Below are positions 25,115 to 33,962 of a DNA stretch of 64,000 nt, piece after piece (the first letter of the stretch is position 1; every line of letters begins with the position of its first letter). Origin of the DNA: Nitrososphaerales archaeon (GTDB lineage: Archaea > Thermoproteota > Nitrososphaeria > Nitrososphaerales > CADDZS01); assembly GCA_030041295.1 (NCBI GenBank), contig JASHOD010000036.1, forward strand, positions 37,214 to 101,213, given 5' to 3'. The notes below the pieces were generated by a model that saw nothing but the letters and a program-made list of their open reading frames with translations, was not told the origin of the DNA and did no database searches. Made by a program: the position numbers and the translations under genes.

Positions 25115-25584
25115 TTATAGTTCCTTTTGCATGATGAAGATGACCTCATTAGGTTTTAGTTCTCGTCTCAAGCGTTCTCGTTTTACGATACCGTCAGAAT
25201 AGTCACGAACTCTTTCTTTAGCGAGTACAATACTATCTGCTGATTTGGCTTTAATTTCTAATGGTTTGTAGCCATTCTTCAAGTAAAACTGTTCCGCAAA
25301 ACCTTCTCCGCTTCCAAGACTAATGATGGATTTCTCCAATTTTCTCACCTGTTCCTCAAAGAAGCGCAGTAATCTGCTTCCAATCCCTCGCCTCCAATGA
25401 GCGCATTCCACGGCGATGCCCTGCAAAATTACAGAGTTTTCTTTTTCTTCCGCCGCAACTTCTTCATCCTCCTTTCGAATGAGCGCCCGTAAGCAATCGC
25501 TTCGACCTTTTTACATTCGAGAAACGCACCTGTGTAAAGACTGGGATATTTTGAGAATTGTTCCTTCAAAAAGTCAAATGCCAA
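25115..25584 (-). pseudogene. Frameshifted GNAT-family acetyltransferase
   Basis: The C-terminal half, in one frame, has the acetyl-CoA-binding motif A (HWRRGIGSRLLRFFEEQ) and the YLKNGYKP strand-helix of GNAT enzymes. The expected N-terminal strands (KYPSLYTGAFLECKKVEAIAYG) are in a different frame just upstream, which then runs into a basic out-of-frame tail. The two frames overlap around 25440-25500, so a single-base indel would restore one continuous protein from TTG 25584. Either a recent pseudogene or a sequencing error. Confidence 0.65.
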
Positions 25585-25806
25585 TGATTAAGGTATTCTG
25601 TTTGAATTGCCCAAAAGGCCTCTAGCTCGCCTGAAGTTATCAGCCTGCACCTTAGCATATTGCTAGGATCTTGACGATTGTTTGTTGATTTTTCTGCCAA
25701 GGTAATCTTCTTTTTGTCGATGGTGAGCGATTAAATACGAGAACTTTTTATTGGTCGCCGGAAGATTCACGGCAACAAAAATCATTAGAAGGGTAACGAG
25801 AAAAAT

Positions 25807-26391
25807 ATGTCATTACAGAGTCAGCTGAATAAATCGGAAGCTTTCAAAGAACGTATTATGCGCGCTATCGTCGAGATGAGAACTCATAGCGCCACGTTTG
25901 ACCATGCATATGAAACTTATACCCAACAATACGGAGAGGAAGTCCTCGCAATCAACGATCCGATTAACTTGGTGGGAACTGTCGACCATGCCACTCTCAT
26001 CTTCGGCAGAATCACTGGCATTGGATATTATGACTCCAGCAAGACCTTGCGTGGCTCTCTTGCCTCGATTCAGCTAAAGCATAGCGCAGTGTATATCATC
26101 GGACGCAGACAACCTCAAGATTCGACTTTGGTGATTTGGGGTCCGAACGGTAGCGAAGTCGATTTAGAAAGGTACAACCCAGAAGCTGGAGTTATTCCTT
26201 CGAGAGTTCATGGCGCATTCGTCTTTCAAGACGACGAGAACGTGCTGTTTACGGATCTTTGCAGCTCTTCGGGAACAATAGTCGTGGGGGAAACAAAGCG
26301 CCGCGGTTCGTTCATTTGCGTGTATGACCCGGGTTCGATTGAGTTCCCATCAATCAAGTTAGATTGGATCAGTACGAACCGAAAAAGTTGA
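25807..26391 (+). CDS. FHA-domain-like protein
   Basis: 194 residues. The C-terminal two thirds carry the spaced landmarks of a forkhead-associated domain: IIGRR (G99-R100), PSRVHG (S132, R133, H135), and DLCSSSGTIV (S154-S155-G156-T157). These residues normally bind phosphothreonine. The usual Asn after the SSxGT strand is not obvious, so phosphopeptide binding is uncertain. Residues 1-60 are helical and unrecognised. No kinase is encoded nearby. Ends 6 bases before the AT-rich spacer holding a small zinc protein. Confidence 0.65.
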   Translation: MSLQSQLNKSEAFKERIMRAIVEMRTHSATFDHAYETYTQQYGEEVLAINDPINLVGTVDHATLIFGRITGIGYYDSSKTLRGSLASIQLKHSAVYIIGRRQPQDSTLVIWGPNGSEVDLERYNPEAGVIPSRVHGAFVFQDDENVLFTDLCSSSGTIVVGETKRRGSFICVYDPGSIEFPSIKLDWISTNRKS

Positions 26392-26515
26392 GCTTCTAGG
26401 AATTTCTTTTTTCTTCGAAGAATTCCATCTCAAACTACAATAAATTTATCATCTGAAAAGAAAAAGTCCAATATGGGCTACTGAAGTCTCAGGCTGGGTT
26501 GCGTTCCTCTTGCAT

Positions 26516-26659
26516 TTGGTTATTTGCCCAAAGTGTGGAGAAGCCTACGATATCGACGAGATAGTAAATCATGTGAAGGATTGCCAAGGTCGCCATCGAG
26601 AAATTTCAAACTCGAACTTGATCGATGAATCTTCTGAGCACAAGGAAGCCGGAGCATAG
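26516..26659 (+). CDS. Small C2HC zinc-finger-like protein
   Basis: A 47-residue frame beginning VICPKCGEAYDIDEIVNHVK followed by DC: a CPxCG pair, then His and Cys with zinc-finger spacing (C-x2-C-x12-H-x3-C). The remaining tail is polar. Start is probably TTG 26516 or TTG 26510. An upstream aataaattta at about 26438-26447 is a reasonable TATA box. Too short for ordinary gene finders. Function unknown, possibly nucleic-acid or protein binding. Confidence 0.5.
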   Translation: MVICPKCGEAYDIDEIVNHVKDCQGRHREISNSNLIDESSEHKEAGA

Positions 26660-26744
26660 GATTTCTTCACAACCTTTTCGGATCTTTAGGATCAATCCGT
26701 GCCTTTTTTAAAATCGTGAATTACAACTGTTGATGCCCAGCTAG

Positions 26745-28286
26745 TTGCAAAACATTGATCCAGTTTATTTCTTAATTCCGATTATTATCATCGGGTTCAG
26801 CGTAGGACTGGTTCTCTACTGGCATTTTAGGCGAAGACTTACTGGACGTATTCTGCTTTATGCGCTAGTCGCTTACGCAGGAGCAATCATTCTAAAGTAC
26901 GCAGTCCAAATTCCTACGATTAACGCGTTCAGTTCTGCAGTGGGACAGAACCCTGCGGCGCTGGGACTCTATTACGGAATCCAGACGTCGGCGTTCGAAG
27001 TTGGAGGAGCCTACGTCGTTGCTCGTTTTGCTCTAAGAATGAATCAGCTCAGGGCCGAAGACGCGGCAGGATACGGGATCAGTCTCGCTTTCTGGGAAAA
27101 TGGAGTACTTCTCGGAATCATCTCCGGGGCGACCTCGTTGATCAACCTCACGACTTATTATGCGATCCTGTCTTCGGGATCAAACTCACTCTCGCAGACT
27201 GTTTACAACGCTCTGGTGAAGGCCGCCCCTGGATTATTCAATCCACCATCACAGACACTTCCAGATGTTGGGTTCGCCATCCTCGAACGGATATCCTCTC
27301 TTTTGGCGCATTTCTCTTGGGGTTATTTGGTTGTCCTCTCAGCGGTCTTTCGCCGCAAGTTGTATCTTGCGGTTGCACTTCCCATGGGTTTCATTGATTT
27401 CTCCGTCCCGTTTGCAAGTTACCTAGGGATCGCATTCTACGAATTTCTTATATTTGGTGTCTCGATTGTTTTCTTGATCTTAGCGCTGACGGTGACTAGA
27501 AGCGAATTGACTAGGAAAAGAAACGAACCGCAAGGATCCGCGACCTACCCCACGATCAAGCCTGAATCTCTGATGCTCATAAATTTCAAGAGAGCCCTAA
27601 ACTACGGTAAGCTTTACCTAATACTTGCAATCGTTATCTCGGTTCTCTACGGGTCGGTTCTCACGACTTTACTTAATGGGGCAGGGACAAGTTCTTCTGC
27701 TGCCGCAGGAATTTCTTCTTCCGAAGTTTCTCAGATACCAGTTGTCATTTTGCCCGTTTTCGCGATTATTGGATCATTTGGAAGTTTGATGGTTTTCGTA
27801 AGCGACAAAGACAAAGGAGTCTATGAATACTTGATTGCCTACGGTGTAGAACCTTCGAATATTTTCTGGTCGATTGTAGTTGCTTCATTTGGATTAATTT
27901 CTATAATTCTCATAATTTCTGTATCGAGCTCCGTCGTCATCCAGTCATTGTCACATGTTTCGATCTCGCCAACTTATGTGGAGCTGATATTCTTCTATGT
28001 GATTCCAATATCTTACACTGCCACCGCCTTTGGAAACATGGCAGGAATGATCTGGTCCGCCCTCACAAGACGAAGAGTGGGGATCAACAGTCCAGTAGGT
28101 TTAGCCCCTTTTCTTGGAATCGTTCCGATACTGATAGTGCTATTGTTGACGAGTTTCGTGGGGTCCGGAGGTTTCATTCTCCTGGTTGGTTCCGTTTCAG
28201 GCGCGTTGACTTTACTTGTAATAGTAATGGTTGGAGTCGCGAATAAGAAAATGTCAAGGGAAAGGTTTCTTTCGAGTGAACAATAG
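26745..28286 (+). CDS. YhfC-like membrane domain fused to an ABC-2-type permease
   Basis: 513 residues, about 13 hydrophobic helices. Residues 1-255 match the YhfC family, a group of predicted glutamic intramembrane proteases or ABC-associated membrane proteins. Matching landmarks are AFEVGGAY (E85, R94), YGISLAFWENG (E118), LERISSLLAHFSW (E181, R182, H189) and a helix with D218. Residues 280-513 look like an ABC-2 exporter permease, with FVSDKDKGVYEYLIAYGV as the usual cytoplasmic coupling loop. The ATPase gene follows directly, so the fused protein is the permease of an exporter. Starts at TTG 26745. Confidence 0.7.
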   Translation: MQNIDPVYFLIPIIIIGFSVGLVLYWHFRRRLTGRILLYALVAYAGAIILKYAVQIPTINAFSSAVGQNPAALGLYYGIQTSAFEVGGAYVVARFALRMNQLRAEDAAGYGISLAFWENGVLLGIISGATSLINLTTYYAILSSGSNSLSQTVYNALVKAAPGLFNPPSQTLPDVGFAILERISSLLAHFSWGYLVVLSAVFRRKLYLAVALPMGFIDFSVPFASYLGIAFYEFLIFGVSIVFLILALTVTRSELTRKRNEPQGSATYPTIKPESLMLINFKRALNYGKLYLILAIVISVLYGSVLTTLLNGAGTSSSAAAGISSSEVSQIPVVILPVFAIIGSFGSLMVFVSDKDKGVYEYLIAYGVEPSNIFWSIVVASFGLISIILIISVSSSVVIQSLSHVSISPTYVELIFFYVIPISYTATAFGNMAGMIWSALTRRRVGINSPVGLAPFLGIVPILIVLLLTSFVGSGGFILLVGSVSGALTLLVIVMVGVANKKMSRERFLSSEQ

Positions 28287-28322
28287 ATTCTTGCAAATCA
28301 GTTAAATGAGGAACAAAGTTAC

Positions 28323-29222
28323 GTGACAGCAACAAATCTAAGCGCGCAAGGATCAAACTCGCCAACGGAATCGAATCTCTCGTCTCTTTTGGTGGAATCA
28401 TTATCATCGGGGTACTACGGATCGAAGGTCATTGACGATATATCTTTCAAAATAGATACACCCGGGATTTACGTCGTTCTTGGCCCTAATGGTGCAGGGA
28501 AGACAACATTGTTTAGAACTGTAGCCGGTATTCTAAAGCCCTATTCGGGTAAAGTCGAGATAAACGGAATCCCCGGTCAGTCCCAGCAGGCAAGAGAGCA
28601 GCTCGACTACCTCAGCCATATTGACGGTATCCCTGACGGCATGCGAATCATTGAAGCTCTGAAGTTTTACGCCAGTGTCGAAAACGCCTCCGATTCGGAC
28701 GTTGATAGAGCCATCAAACTTCTCGAACTAGAGGATCTAAAGGGCAAGTATTTCTCGCAGCTAAGCAGAGGACAAAAGAAAAGAGTTTCCGTGGCCCGAA
28801 TATTTCTAAGAGACAAGAGCATCTATCTGTTGGACGAACCAACGAGCAATCTCGATCCGAAGGTTGCACGTGAAACAAGAGAGTTGGTTCTGAGCTTGAG
28901 CAAGAATAAGATTGTCCTCTATTCCTCTCACAACCTATTCGAGGCACGAGAGATAGGAAATCAGGTTCTCGTGATCAGCAAGGGGAAACTCGCCTTGTTC
29001 GGAAAGATAGATGACATCAAGACGGAGAAGTATGTGATTGGGATTCGAATTTTCGGAGATCCATTGGGGTTGGACCGTAACAGGAAGGAAGGCGAATATT
29101 ACTTGATTGATCTTAGTGCCCCCGAAGAGGTTCCAAAATTGGTCTCGGAGATGGTATCGAAGGGGATTCAGATCAGGGAAGTCAAGGAAATGCAGAATCC
29201 GCTTGAGGAGCTTTTTCAATGA
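28323..29222 (+). CDS. ABC transporter ATP-binding protein
   Basis: ATPase partner of the preceding permease, 299 residues. Walker A GPNGAGKT (54-61), ABC signature QLSRGQKKRVSVARI, Walker B IYLLDEPTSNLDP, and the H-loop His in YSSHNLFEA. The C-terminal region after residue 225 is an extension typical of ABC-2 exporters of drugs or lipids. Starts at GTG 28323, 36 bases after the permease stop. Substrate unknown. Confidence 0.93.
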   Translation: MTATNLSAQGSNSPTESNLSSLLVESLSSGYYGSKVIDDISFKIDTPGIYVVLGPNGAGKTTLFRTVAGILKPYSGKVEINGIPGQSQQAREQLDYLSHIDGIPDGMRIIEALKFYASVENASDSDVDRAIKLLELEDLKGKYFSQLSRGQKKRVSVARIFLRDKSIYLLDEPTSNLDPKVARETRELVLSLSKNKIVLYSSHNLFEAREIGNQVLVISKGKLALFGKIDDIKTEKYVIGIRIFGDPLGLDRNRKEGEYYLIDLSAPEEVPKLVSEMVSKGIQIREVKEMQNPLEELFQ

Positions 29223-29261
29223 CTTCAAATAATATCAAAAATAGATGGGTTGGGTGAATTA

Positions 29262-29558
29262 ATGGCACTCAGTCTTTTAGAAACTATTGCAATTCCTGTA
29301 GTAGTCGTCGTAGTCATCGGTCTTTTGCTCATTTGGGGTATACGTGGCAGAGGCAGACTGATAGAATGTCCCGAGTGTGGCACGACATTCAAGCGACCAG
29401 CGTTTGCGGAAAGGCGCTATGGAGTCGGGGTTTCGGTTAGCGGATTGGGAGACTTTACTTGTCCCAAGTGCAAGTACAAGGGTCCCACCTTGAGTTTCAA
29501 ATTTGTCGATCAAGCGATTGGATCGAGCACCAGCGACGGCCAAAACTCAGCAAAGTAA
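29262..29558 (+). CDS. Membrane-anchored zinc-ribbon protein
   Basis: 98 residues from ATG 29262, with a plausible ribosome site ggtga shortly upstream. One N-terminal transmembrane helix (residues about 8-28) is followed by a zinc ribbon: CPECG and CPKCK with a beta hairpin between. Zinc ribbon faces the cytoplasm if the N-terminus is outside. It follows the ABC exporter by 39 bases and may be part of that unit. Function unknown. Confidence 0.7.
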   Translation: MALSLLETIAIPVVVVVVIGLLLIWGIRGRGRLIECPECGTTFKRPAFAERRYGVGVSVSGLGDFTCPKCKYKGPTLSFKFVDQAIGSSTSDGQNSAK

Positions 29559-29634
29559 GTTTTGCTGCCCACGATTACGTCAACCGAAAGGAATTCAACT
29601 TTTAACAGGGAGTTATTCCCTAGAGTGAGATACA

Positions 29635-30345
29635 ATGCCCCCGGTACCACAACATATCAAAGTCCAGAAAGGTGATATTGCCGAACGCGTCTTGATCTCA
29701 GGAGATCCTGCTCGAACTGTGCAGCTGTCGAAATATCTTCGAAATGCCAAACTAGTGAATGAAAACAGAGGATATCTCACTTACACGGGGGAATATGACG
29801 GCAAGCCCCTCACAATATGCTGCCACGGCGTCGGCGCCCCTTCCGCAGCGATAGTCATTGAAGAGCTGATCATGTTCGGGGCAAAATCTATTCTTAGGCT
29901 CGGCACGTGTGGAGGATTTCTTAAACCAATGAAAATCGGTGATCTGATAATACCTACCGGCGCAGCGTATATCGGAGGAACCTTGGACCAATATCTGAAA
30001 GGTGAACGAATTAGCCCGGTACCGGATTTTGCAATGACTGCGAACTTGATAGATTGCGCAAACATTTCTCATGTCAAGTGCTACATGGGGCCCGTGTTCT
30101 CAAGCGATGCCTTTTACGCCGAGGATCCTGATTTTGTCAGCAGGTGGGCCGAAAAAGGGTACATAGCAGTCGAAATGGAATGCGCAACCTTGTTCGGACT
30201 CGGTATGCTCCGCGGAGTAAAGACTGCATCCGCACTGCTCGTATCGGATAACCTCGCAGAAATGCAACCGATGGTCGATGCTGAAGCCCTAAAGGAATAT
30301 GTTGATCGTGTGAGCAAGATCGCCTTCGATGCCCTAGCCAAATAG
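29635..30345 (+). CDS. Purine/uridine nucleoside phosphorylase family protein
   Basis: Phosphorolysis of nucleosides to base and pentose phosphate. The PNP_UDP_1 family is clear over 236 residues: phosphate-binding GDPAR near the N-terminus, HGVGAPSAAIVIEEL, RLGTCGG, and the nucleoside-binding AVEMECATLFGLG. Archaeal relatives act on methylthioadenosine, inosine or uridine. The released base could feed apt or the deaminases of the nucleobase cluster, but that link is inferred. Confidence 0.9.
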   Translation: MPPVPQHIKVQKGDIAERVLISGDPARTVQLSKYLRNAKLVNENRGYLTYTGEYDGKPLTICCHGVGAPSAAIVIEELIMFGAKSILRLGTCGGFLKPMKIGDLIIPTGAAYIGGTLDQYLKGERISPVPDFAMTANLIDCANISHVKCYMGPVFSSDAFYAEDPDFVSRWAEKGYIAVEMECATLFGLGMLRGVKTASALLVSDNLAEMQPMVDAEALKEYVDRVSKIAFDALAK

Positions 30346-30525
30346 GATGTATGAAATGAGCCTATTTCGTCCGCGCGAAAGATAGAAAAAATGATTTTAA
30401 TGAACGGCGAACAAGTGGGCGTTCGCTGCGATTTGAGCGCCACCATATCCCAGCATCAACAACAAATCATGTGTAAAATCGAAGCCGGTCAATCCGGTGA
30501 GCCAGCATGCTCCCACAATCTTGTA

Positions 30526-30654
30526 TCAGTTAGGCACGTTCAGTATCCAGTCGACCGCGTAGTATCCGCCCAAAACCATGAACCCGAAAAGGACAAGTTT
30601 GACGAGTCCATGATGCAGAAGAGAAGTTGCCCTCCTGTCCGGTCCCGGACACTG
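30526..30654 (-). CDS. Possible short membrane peptide
   Basis: A frame of up to 42 codons that ends LLHHGLVKLVLFGFMVLGG followed by YYAVDWILNVPN. It has one strong transmembrane helix and basic residues at its N-terminal side. There is no ATG before the helix, so the start is unresolved. Listed because the hydrophobic pattern is unlikely in non-coding DNA. The rest of the gap 30346-31038 contains a 16-bp palindrome (30797-30812) and no other convincing gene. Confidence 0.25.
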   Translation of the reverse strand, partial: QCPGPDRRATSLLHHGLVKLVLFGFMVLGGYYAVDWILNVPN

Positions 30655-30796
30655 TGATCACTCTTGTGAGATACTAACTGAAATAATGCAATGCCAAATC
30701 AGAAATTGCAATTGCTAGAAATGTTGATTTTACTTTGAAATTTGACTGTTGCGGCCCAAAAAGGACCTTCCTGCGTGTTTTTAGATTTCCTTTTTT

Positions 30797-30812
30797 CGAG
30801 ACTCGAGTCTCG
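30797..30812. promoter_or_regulatory. Perfect 16-bp palindrome
   Basis: The sequence cgagactcgagtctcg is its own reverse complement. It follows a run of six T and lies in a gene-poor spacer about 230 bases before the DUF971 gene. It could be a dimeric repressor site or a hairpin after the T-run. No second copy was noticed in the window. Confidence 0.35.
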
Positions 30813-31038
30813 TGCCTTGGCAAAGCGCGTATTGACTACTCCTTAACTAGCCTAAGAAGGAGTCAAAGTTTCGCTTAAGCGTGAATAAGATGCTATACAG
30901 ACTGCTGCACGCGATGATTAGAGAAGGCAAGGTCTATAGACAGTTTGTCATTTCAGATTCCATAGCTCAAACTTGTCTTTTTGGCATATTGATTTTTAAT
31001 TTTGGTAAGCTCGAATCTACTTCCAGAGCAAGAAAAGA

Positions 31039-31419
31039 TTGGAGCCGACAAAGTTGGACGTTTCCGAATCTGACCACAGTATTTCGATTTTCTGGTCGGA
31101 CAGGCACAAATCACGATATTCTGCATTCAAGCTAAGAAGCGAATGTCCCTGCGCAGTGTGCAATGGAGAACCCGGCGTCTTTGGCCGTTACTATGCGACA
31201 GCGAAGCCGAAAGTAAGCCAGGACATAGAACCGTTAGGAATCGAGTCAGTCGGTAGATACGGTTTGAAGATCAGTTGGAATGACAAGCATGATCTGGGAA
31301 TCTACTCATTTGATTATCTTAGGAGTCTATGTGAATGCGAAGAATGTCAAAAAATAAGAGCAGAGAGACAAGAACAGAGTGATTCTGAGAAATCGATTAA
31401 AAAGCAGGAACGAGTATGA
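31039..31419 (+). CDS. DUF971 (gamma-butyrobetaine hydroxylase N-terminal-like) protein
   Basis: 126 residues with two similar halves, each of the type W-x-D-x-H-x-x-x-Y/F...LR..C.C..C. These are FWSDRHKSRYSAFKLRSECPCAVC and SWNDKHDLGIYSFDYLRSLC. This is the DUF971 fold found at the N-terminus of gamma-butyrobetaine hydroxylase and as stand-alone proteins, often near iron-sulfur proteins. The start is TTG 31039, about 40 bases after an A/T-rich TTTTTAATTTT. The stop is immediately followed by the next gene's ATG (31419/31420). Confidence 0.8.
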   Translation: MEPTKLDVSESDHSISIFWSDRHKSRYSAFKLRSECPCAVCNGEPGVFGRYYATAKPKVSQDIEPLGIESVGRYGLKISWNDKHDLGIYSFDYLRSLCECEECQKIRAERQEQSDSEKSIKKQERV

Positions 31420-32160
31420 ATGAAAGACAGAGCGCTCCTTAATCTTTGTTTTGATCAAAACTCGGATTACAAAGAAAGCATCGAAGAAATTCGTAGTAGG
31501 ATCAATATACTCGAAAAAGAAGAGAAGATCAAGTATCGGGAATCTGAAGCTCACGAGCTTCGGAAATCTGACTATGAAAAATTAGCCGATGAGATTCGCA
31601 GTCTCCGGCCCCAGAAACGCGGAACCGTTGTGGCAAAGAGGAAATTCCCTCTTCCGCTGTCTAATTCAAAGAAACTGAATCTGGTCAATACTCCAGTTCT
31701 CTTGGTTCGGTCTGGGAATGGCACTCTTGAGTACGTTTTTCCGTGCCTCTTTGGGGAGACGTACTATGACATATCAAAAGGGATAGATCATCTGGACGCT
31801 TCGCTTCCCGATTTCGTCCCGCTATCTGGAGTTATGGAGGACACTATCGCAGACACTTTTCTTTCTAACCTGCCAATATATGAAGAGGGCATGATGCTTC
31901 TTGGGCGGGAAATAGAAACTTCAGCTGGGTTGGCAGATATTGTATTGAGCGACAAAAACGGAAAACATGTGATTGTCGAAGTCGAAAGAGACGCGACGGA
32001 GCATGCACTAGGACAGGTACTTCGGCTAAGCGCGGGATATGGGAAGAAACTAAATTTGACGAGGACAAAAGTCCGCTCGGCAATTGTCTGCGCAAGAGTT
32101 CATGAGTTTATGAGGGACGCTGCCGCGCGTGCTGATGTCGATATCTGGAAGGTTTCGTAA
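31420..32160 (+). CDS. NucS/EndoMS-like nuclease-domain protein with coiled-coil N-terminus
   Basis: 246 residues. The first 65 residues are charged and helical (coiled-coil-like). Residues about 145-246 resemble the C-terminal PD-(D/E)XK domain of NucS/EndoMS: D173 in GLADIVLSD, E187 in VIVEVERD, Q199 in GQVLRL. In NucS the motif is E-x-K, with the Lys essential. Here the position is Glu189. The usual N-terminal NucS dimerisation domain is not recognisable. The protein may bind DNA without cutting, or use another residue such as Arg190. Directly follows the DUF971 gene. Confidence 0.65.
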   Translation: MKDRALLNLCFDQNSDYKESIEEIRSRINILEKEEKIKYRESEAHELRKSDYEKLADEIRSLRPQKRGTVVAKRKFPLPLSNSKKLNLVNTPVLLVRSGNGTLEYVFPCLFGETYYDISKGIDHLDASLPDFVPLSGVMEDTIADTFLSNLPIYEEGMMLLGREIETSAGLADIVLSDKNGKHVIVEVERDATEHALGQVLRLSAGYGKKLNLTRTKVRSAIVCARVHEFMRDAAARADVDIWKVS

Positions 32161-32246
32161 GAAGAGCCTATTTTTTTTCTTGAATCGGAAATTATTTGAA
32201 GCAATACAATTTTTAGGGAATACGGTGCACCGGGCGAGGGTACCAC

Positions 32247-33878
32247 ATGGTTTCATTTGTAGTAACCGATGAAGTAATCATAGCGGCCCTTCTTGGGTTG
32301 ATGATGGTCGCTTCGTTGGTTGCCCTGAAAACCAAACTTCCTTACACTCTAATTTTGGTTTTCATCGGGCTTGCCCTCGCCGGATCGACTGTTTCTCGGT
32401 TTTTTGGGGCTACTTTTATCACAAACAACTTGATTCAGGGTGGACTCCTTGTCTCCATTGTCGTCCCGCCACTAATCTTCGAAGCGATGATACATATACG
32501 GTCGAGCGATCTCCGAACGGTGATTCGACCTTCCTCTGTTCTTGCCTCTCTGGGTGTAGTTATTGCGACCGTGGTGTGCGGCGTGGCCCTTTGGAAGGTG
32601 GCGGATCTGCCCTTCTATGTTTCGTTCCTTTTTGCCGCGCTCATTTCGCCTACAGACGCCGCGACTGTGTTAAGCATATTTCGGAGTGCTAAAGTTCCCT
32701 CAAAGCTTTCTGCTTTAATTGAGAGTGAGGCAGCTTTCAATGATGCCACGGGAATTGTTGTTTTCTCAATAATCCTTGCATCAGCGCAATCTCATTCAAT
32801 ATCAATACTGCCAGAGATAGAAAATTTTGCAAAAATTGTAGGTGGAGGAGTATTTGTAGGGTTTGTCGTCGCATTTGCCGCTGAACTTTTGACCAGTCTA
32901 ATATCGGATCGGGCTACCGAAACGGTGTTGACTATTTCTACGGTTTACGGATCATATGCTGTAGCTCAAGCTTTTGGTTTCTCCGGACTCATTGCCGTAG
33001 CAATTGTTGGATTATATTTTGGAAATCTTACAGTTAGAACGGCTGTCGGTCCGACCACTAGAGAAACCTTGTCGGTGTTCTGGGAGGTCGTTGCTTTCAT
33101 TGCCACATCTGTCGCTTTCTTGGGTATAGGTCTCGATACACAGATCACATCGCTCTTTTCAACCGCCACTTTCGAATACATTCTCATTGCCTTTGCCACA
33201 GTTACGATCGCGCGCGTTGCGTCAGTCTATCCCATACTTTCGTTTTTCAGCAGAATCCAAGAAAAGATTCCGTGGAAATGGCAGAACGTAACGGTGCTCG
33301 GCGGTATGCGAGGAGCACTATCCATCGCTCTGGTCTTTTCCATAGGTACGGTCGTAACTGGAAAAGAATTCATCTTAATGCAGGCCATGGTTTTTGGGGT
33401 CACCTTCATCTCACTTAGTTTGCAGGCTGCTCTCTTGTTTACTTACATTGAGAGAAAGTTTCCCGAGGAGAAAAATGTCGAAGCTGAACAACTCAACGTG
33501 AAACTTGCTCAGGCTGTATCGGCGATCGAATCCCTCCAAAAACTCAAAGAAGAAGGAAAGATATCTGACGAAGACTTTGCAAACGAACTCGAAAGCGACA
33601 AAGACAAGCTGCGGGAGGTGTTAAGCGAGGTAAAGAGCACGATTGGAACGACTGAGATCCTGAAGACTCGCGCGAGTGACCTTTATTCTTCAGTAATTTC
33701 TCTCCCAATGTCGAGGGCAATGCGAGTACTTCGCAGTCAGAAGATGGACCAAGGTATTCAAGAGATCATACAAAACCCGTCAAAGCAAGGCGAAAAGGCT
33801 ACGGTGGAGAAAAAGGATGGCAATTCTTCGTCTAAAGATGATTCCAGCAGTTCCAATTCGAATTCTAACATGCCATGA
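32247..33878 (+). CDS. CPA1-family Na+/H+ antiporter
   Basis: 543 residues, about 12-13 transmembrane helices. The ion-binding signature ISPTDAATVLSIFRSAKVP in helix 5 and LIESEAAFNDATGIVVF in helix 6 (the ND motif of electroneutral exchangers) are intact. A cytoplasmic tail from about residue 405 contains a helical region and ends in a low-complexity Ser/Lys/Asn stretch. Role: sodium or proton homeostasis. Start ATG 32247. Confidence 0.92.
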   Translation: MVSFVVTDEVIIAALLGLMMVASLVALKTKLPYTLILVFIGLALAGSTVSRFFGATFITNNLIQGGLLVSIVVPPLIFEAMIHIRSSDLRTVIRPSSVLASLGVVIATVVCGVALWKVADLPFYVSFLFAALISPTDAATVLSIFRSAKVPSKLSALIESEAAFNDATGIVVFSIILASAQSHSISILPEIENFAKIVGGGVFVGFVVAFAAELLTSLISDRATETVLTISTVYGSYAVAQAFGFSGLIAVAIVGLYFGNLTVRTAVGPTTRETLSVFWEVVAFIATSVAFLGIGLDTQITSLFSTATFEYILIAFATVTIARVASVYPILSFFSRIQEKIPWKWQNVTVLGGMRGALSIALVFSIGTVVTGKEFILMQAMVFGVTFISLSLQAALLFTYIERKFPEEKNVEAEQLNVKLAQAVSAIESLQKLKEEGKISDEDFANELESDKDKLREVLSEVKSTIGTTEILKTRASDLYSSVISLPMSRAMRVLRSQKMDQGIQEIIQNPSKQGEKATVEKKDGNSSSKDDSSSSNSNSNMP

Positions 33879-33962
33879 AATGGCGGCCTTCGGCCAAGAA
33901 AGTTGAGGAATTTCTCTACCTTAAAATATTCATCCAAACAGTGCTAGGAAAAAGGCACCCTT

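Noticed and set aside
30881..31135. Plus-strand 84-codon frame before the DUF971 gene
   Set aside because: Its 3' part overlaps the DUF971 gene in another frame and the sequence lacks family features; only the downstream DUF971 frame is convincing.
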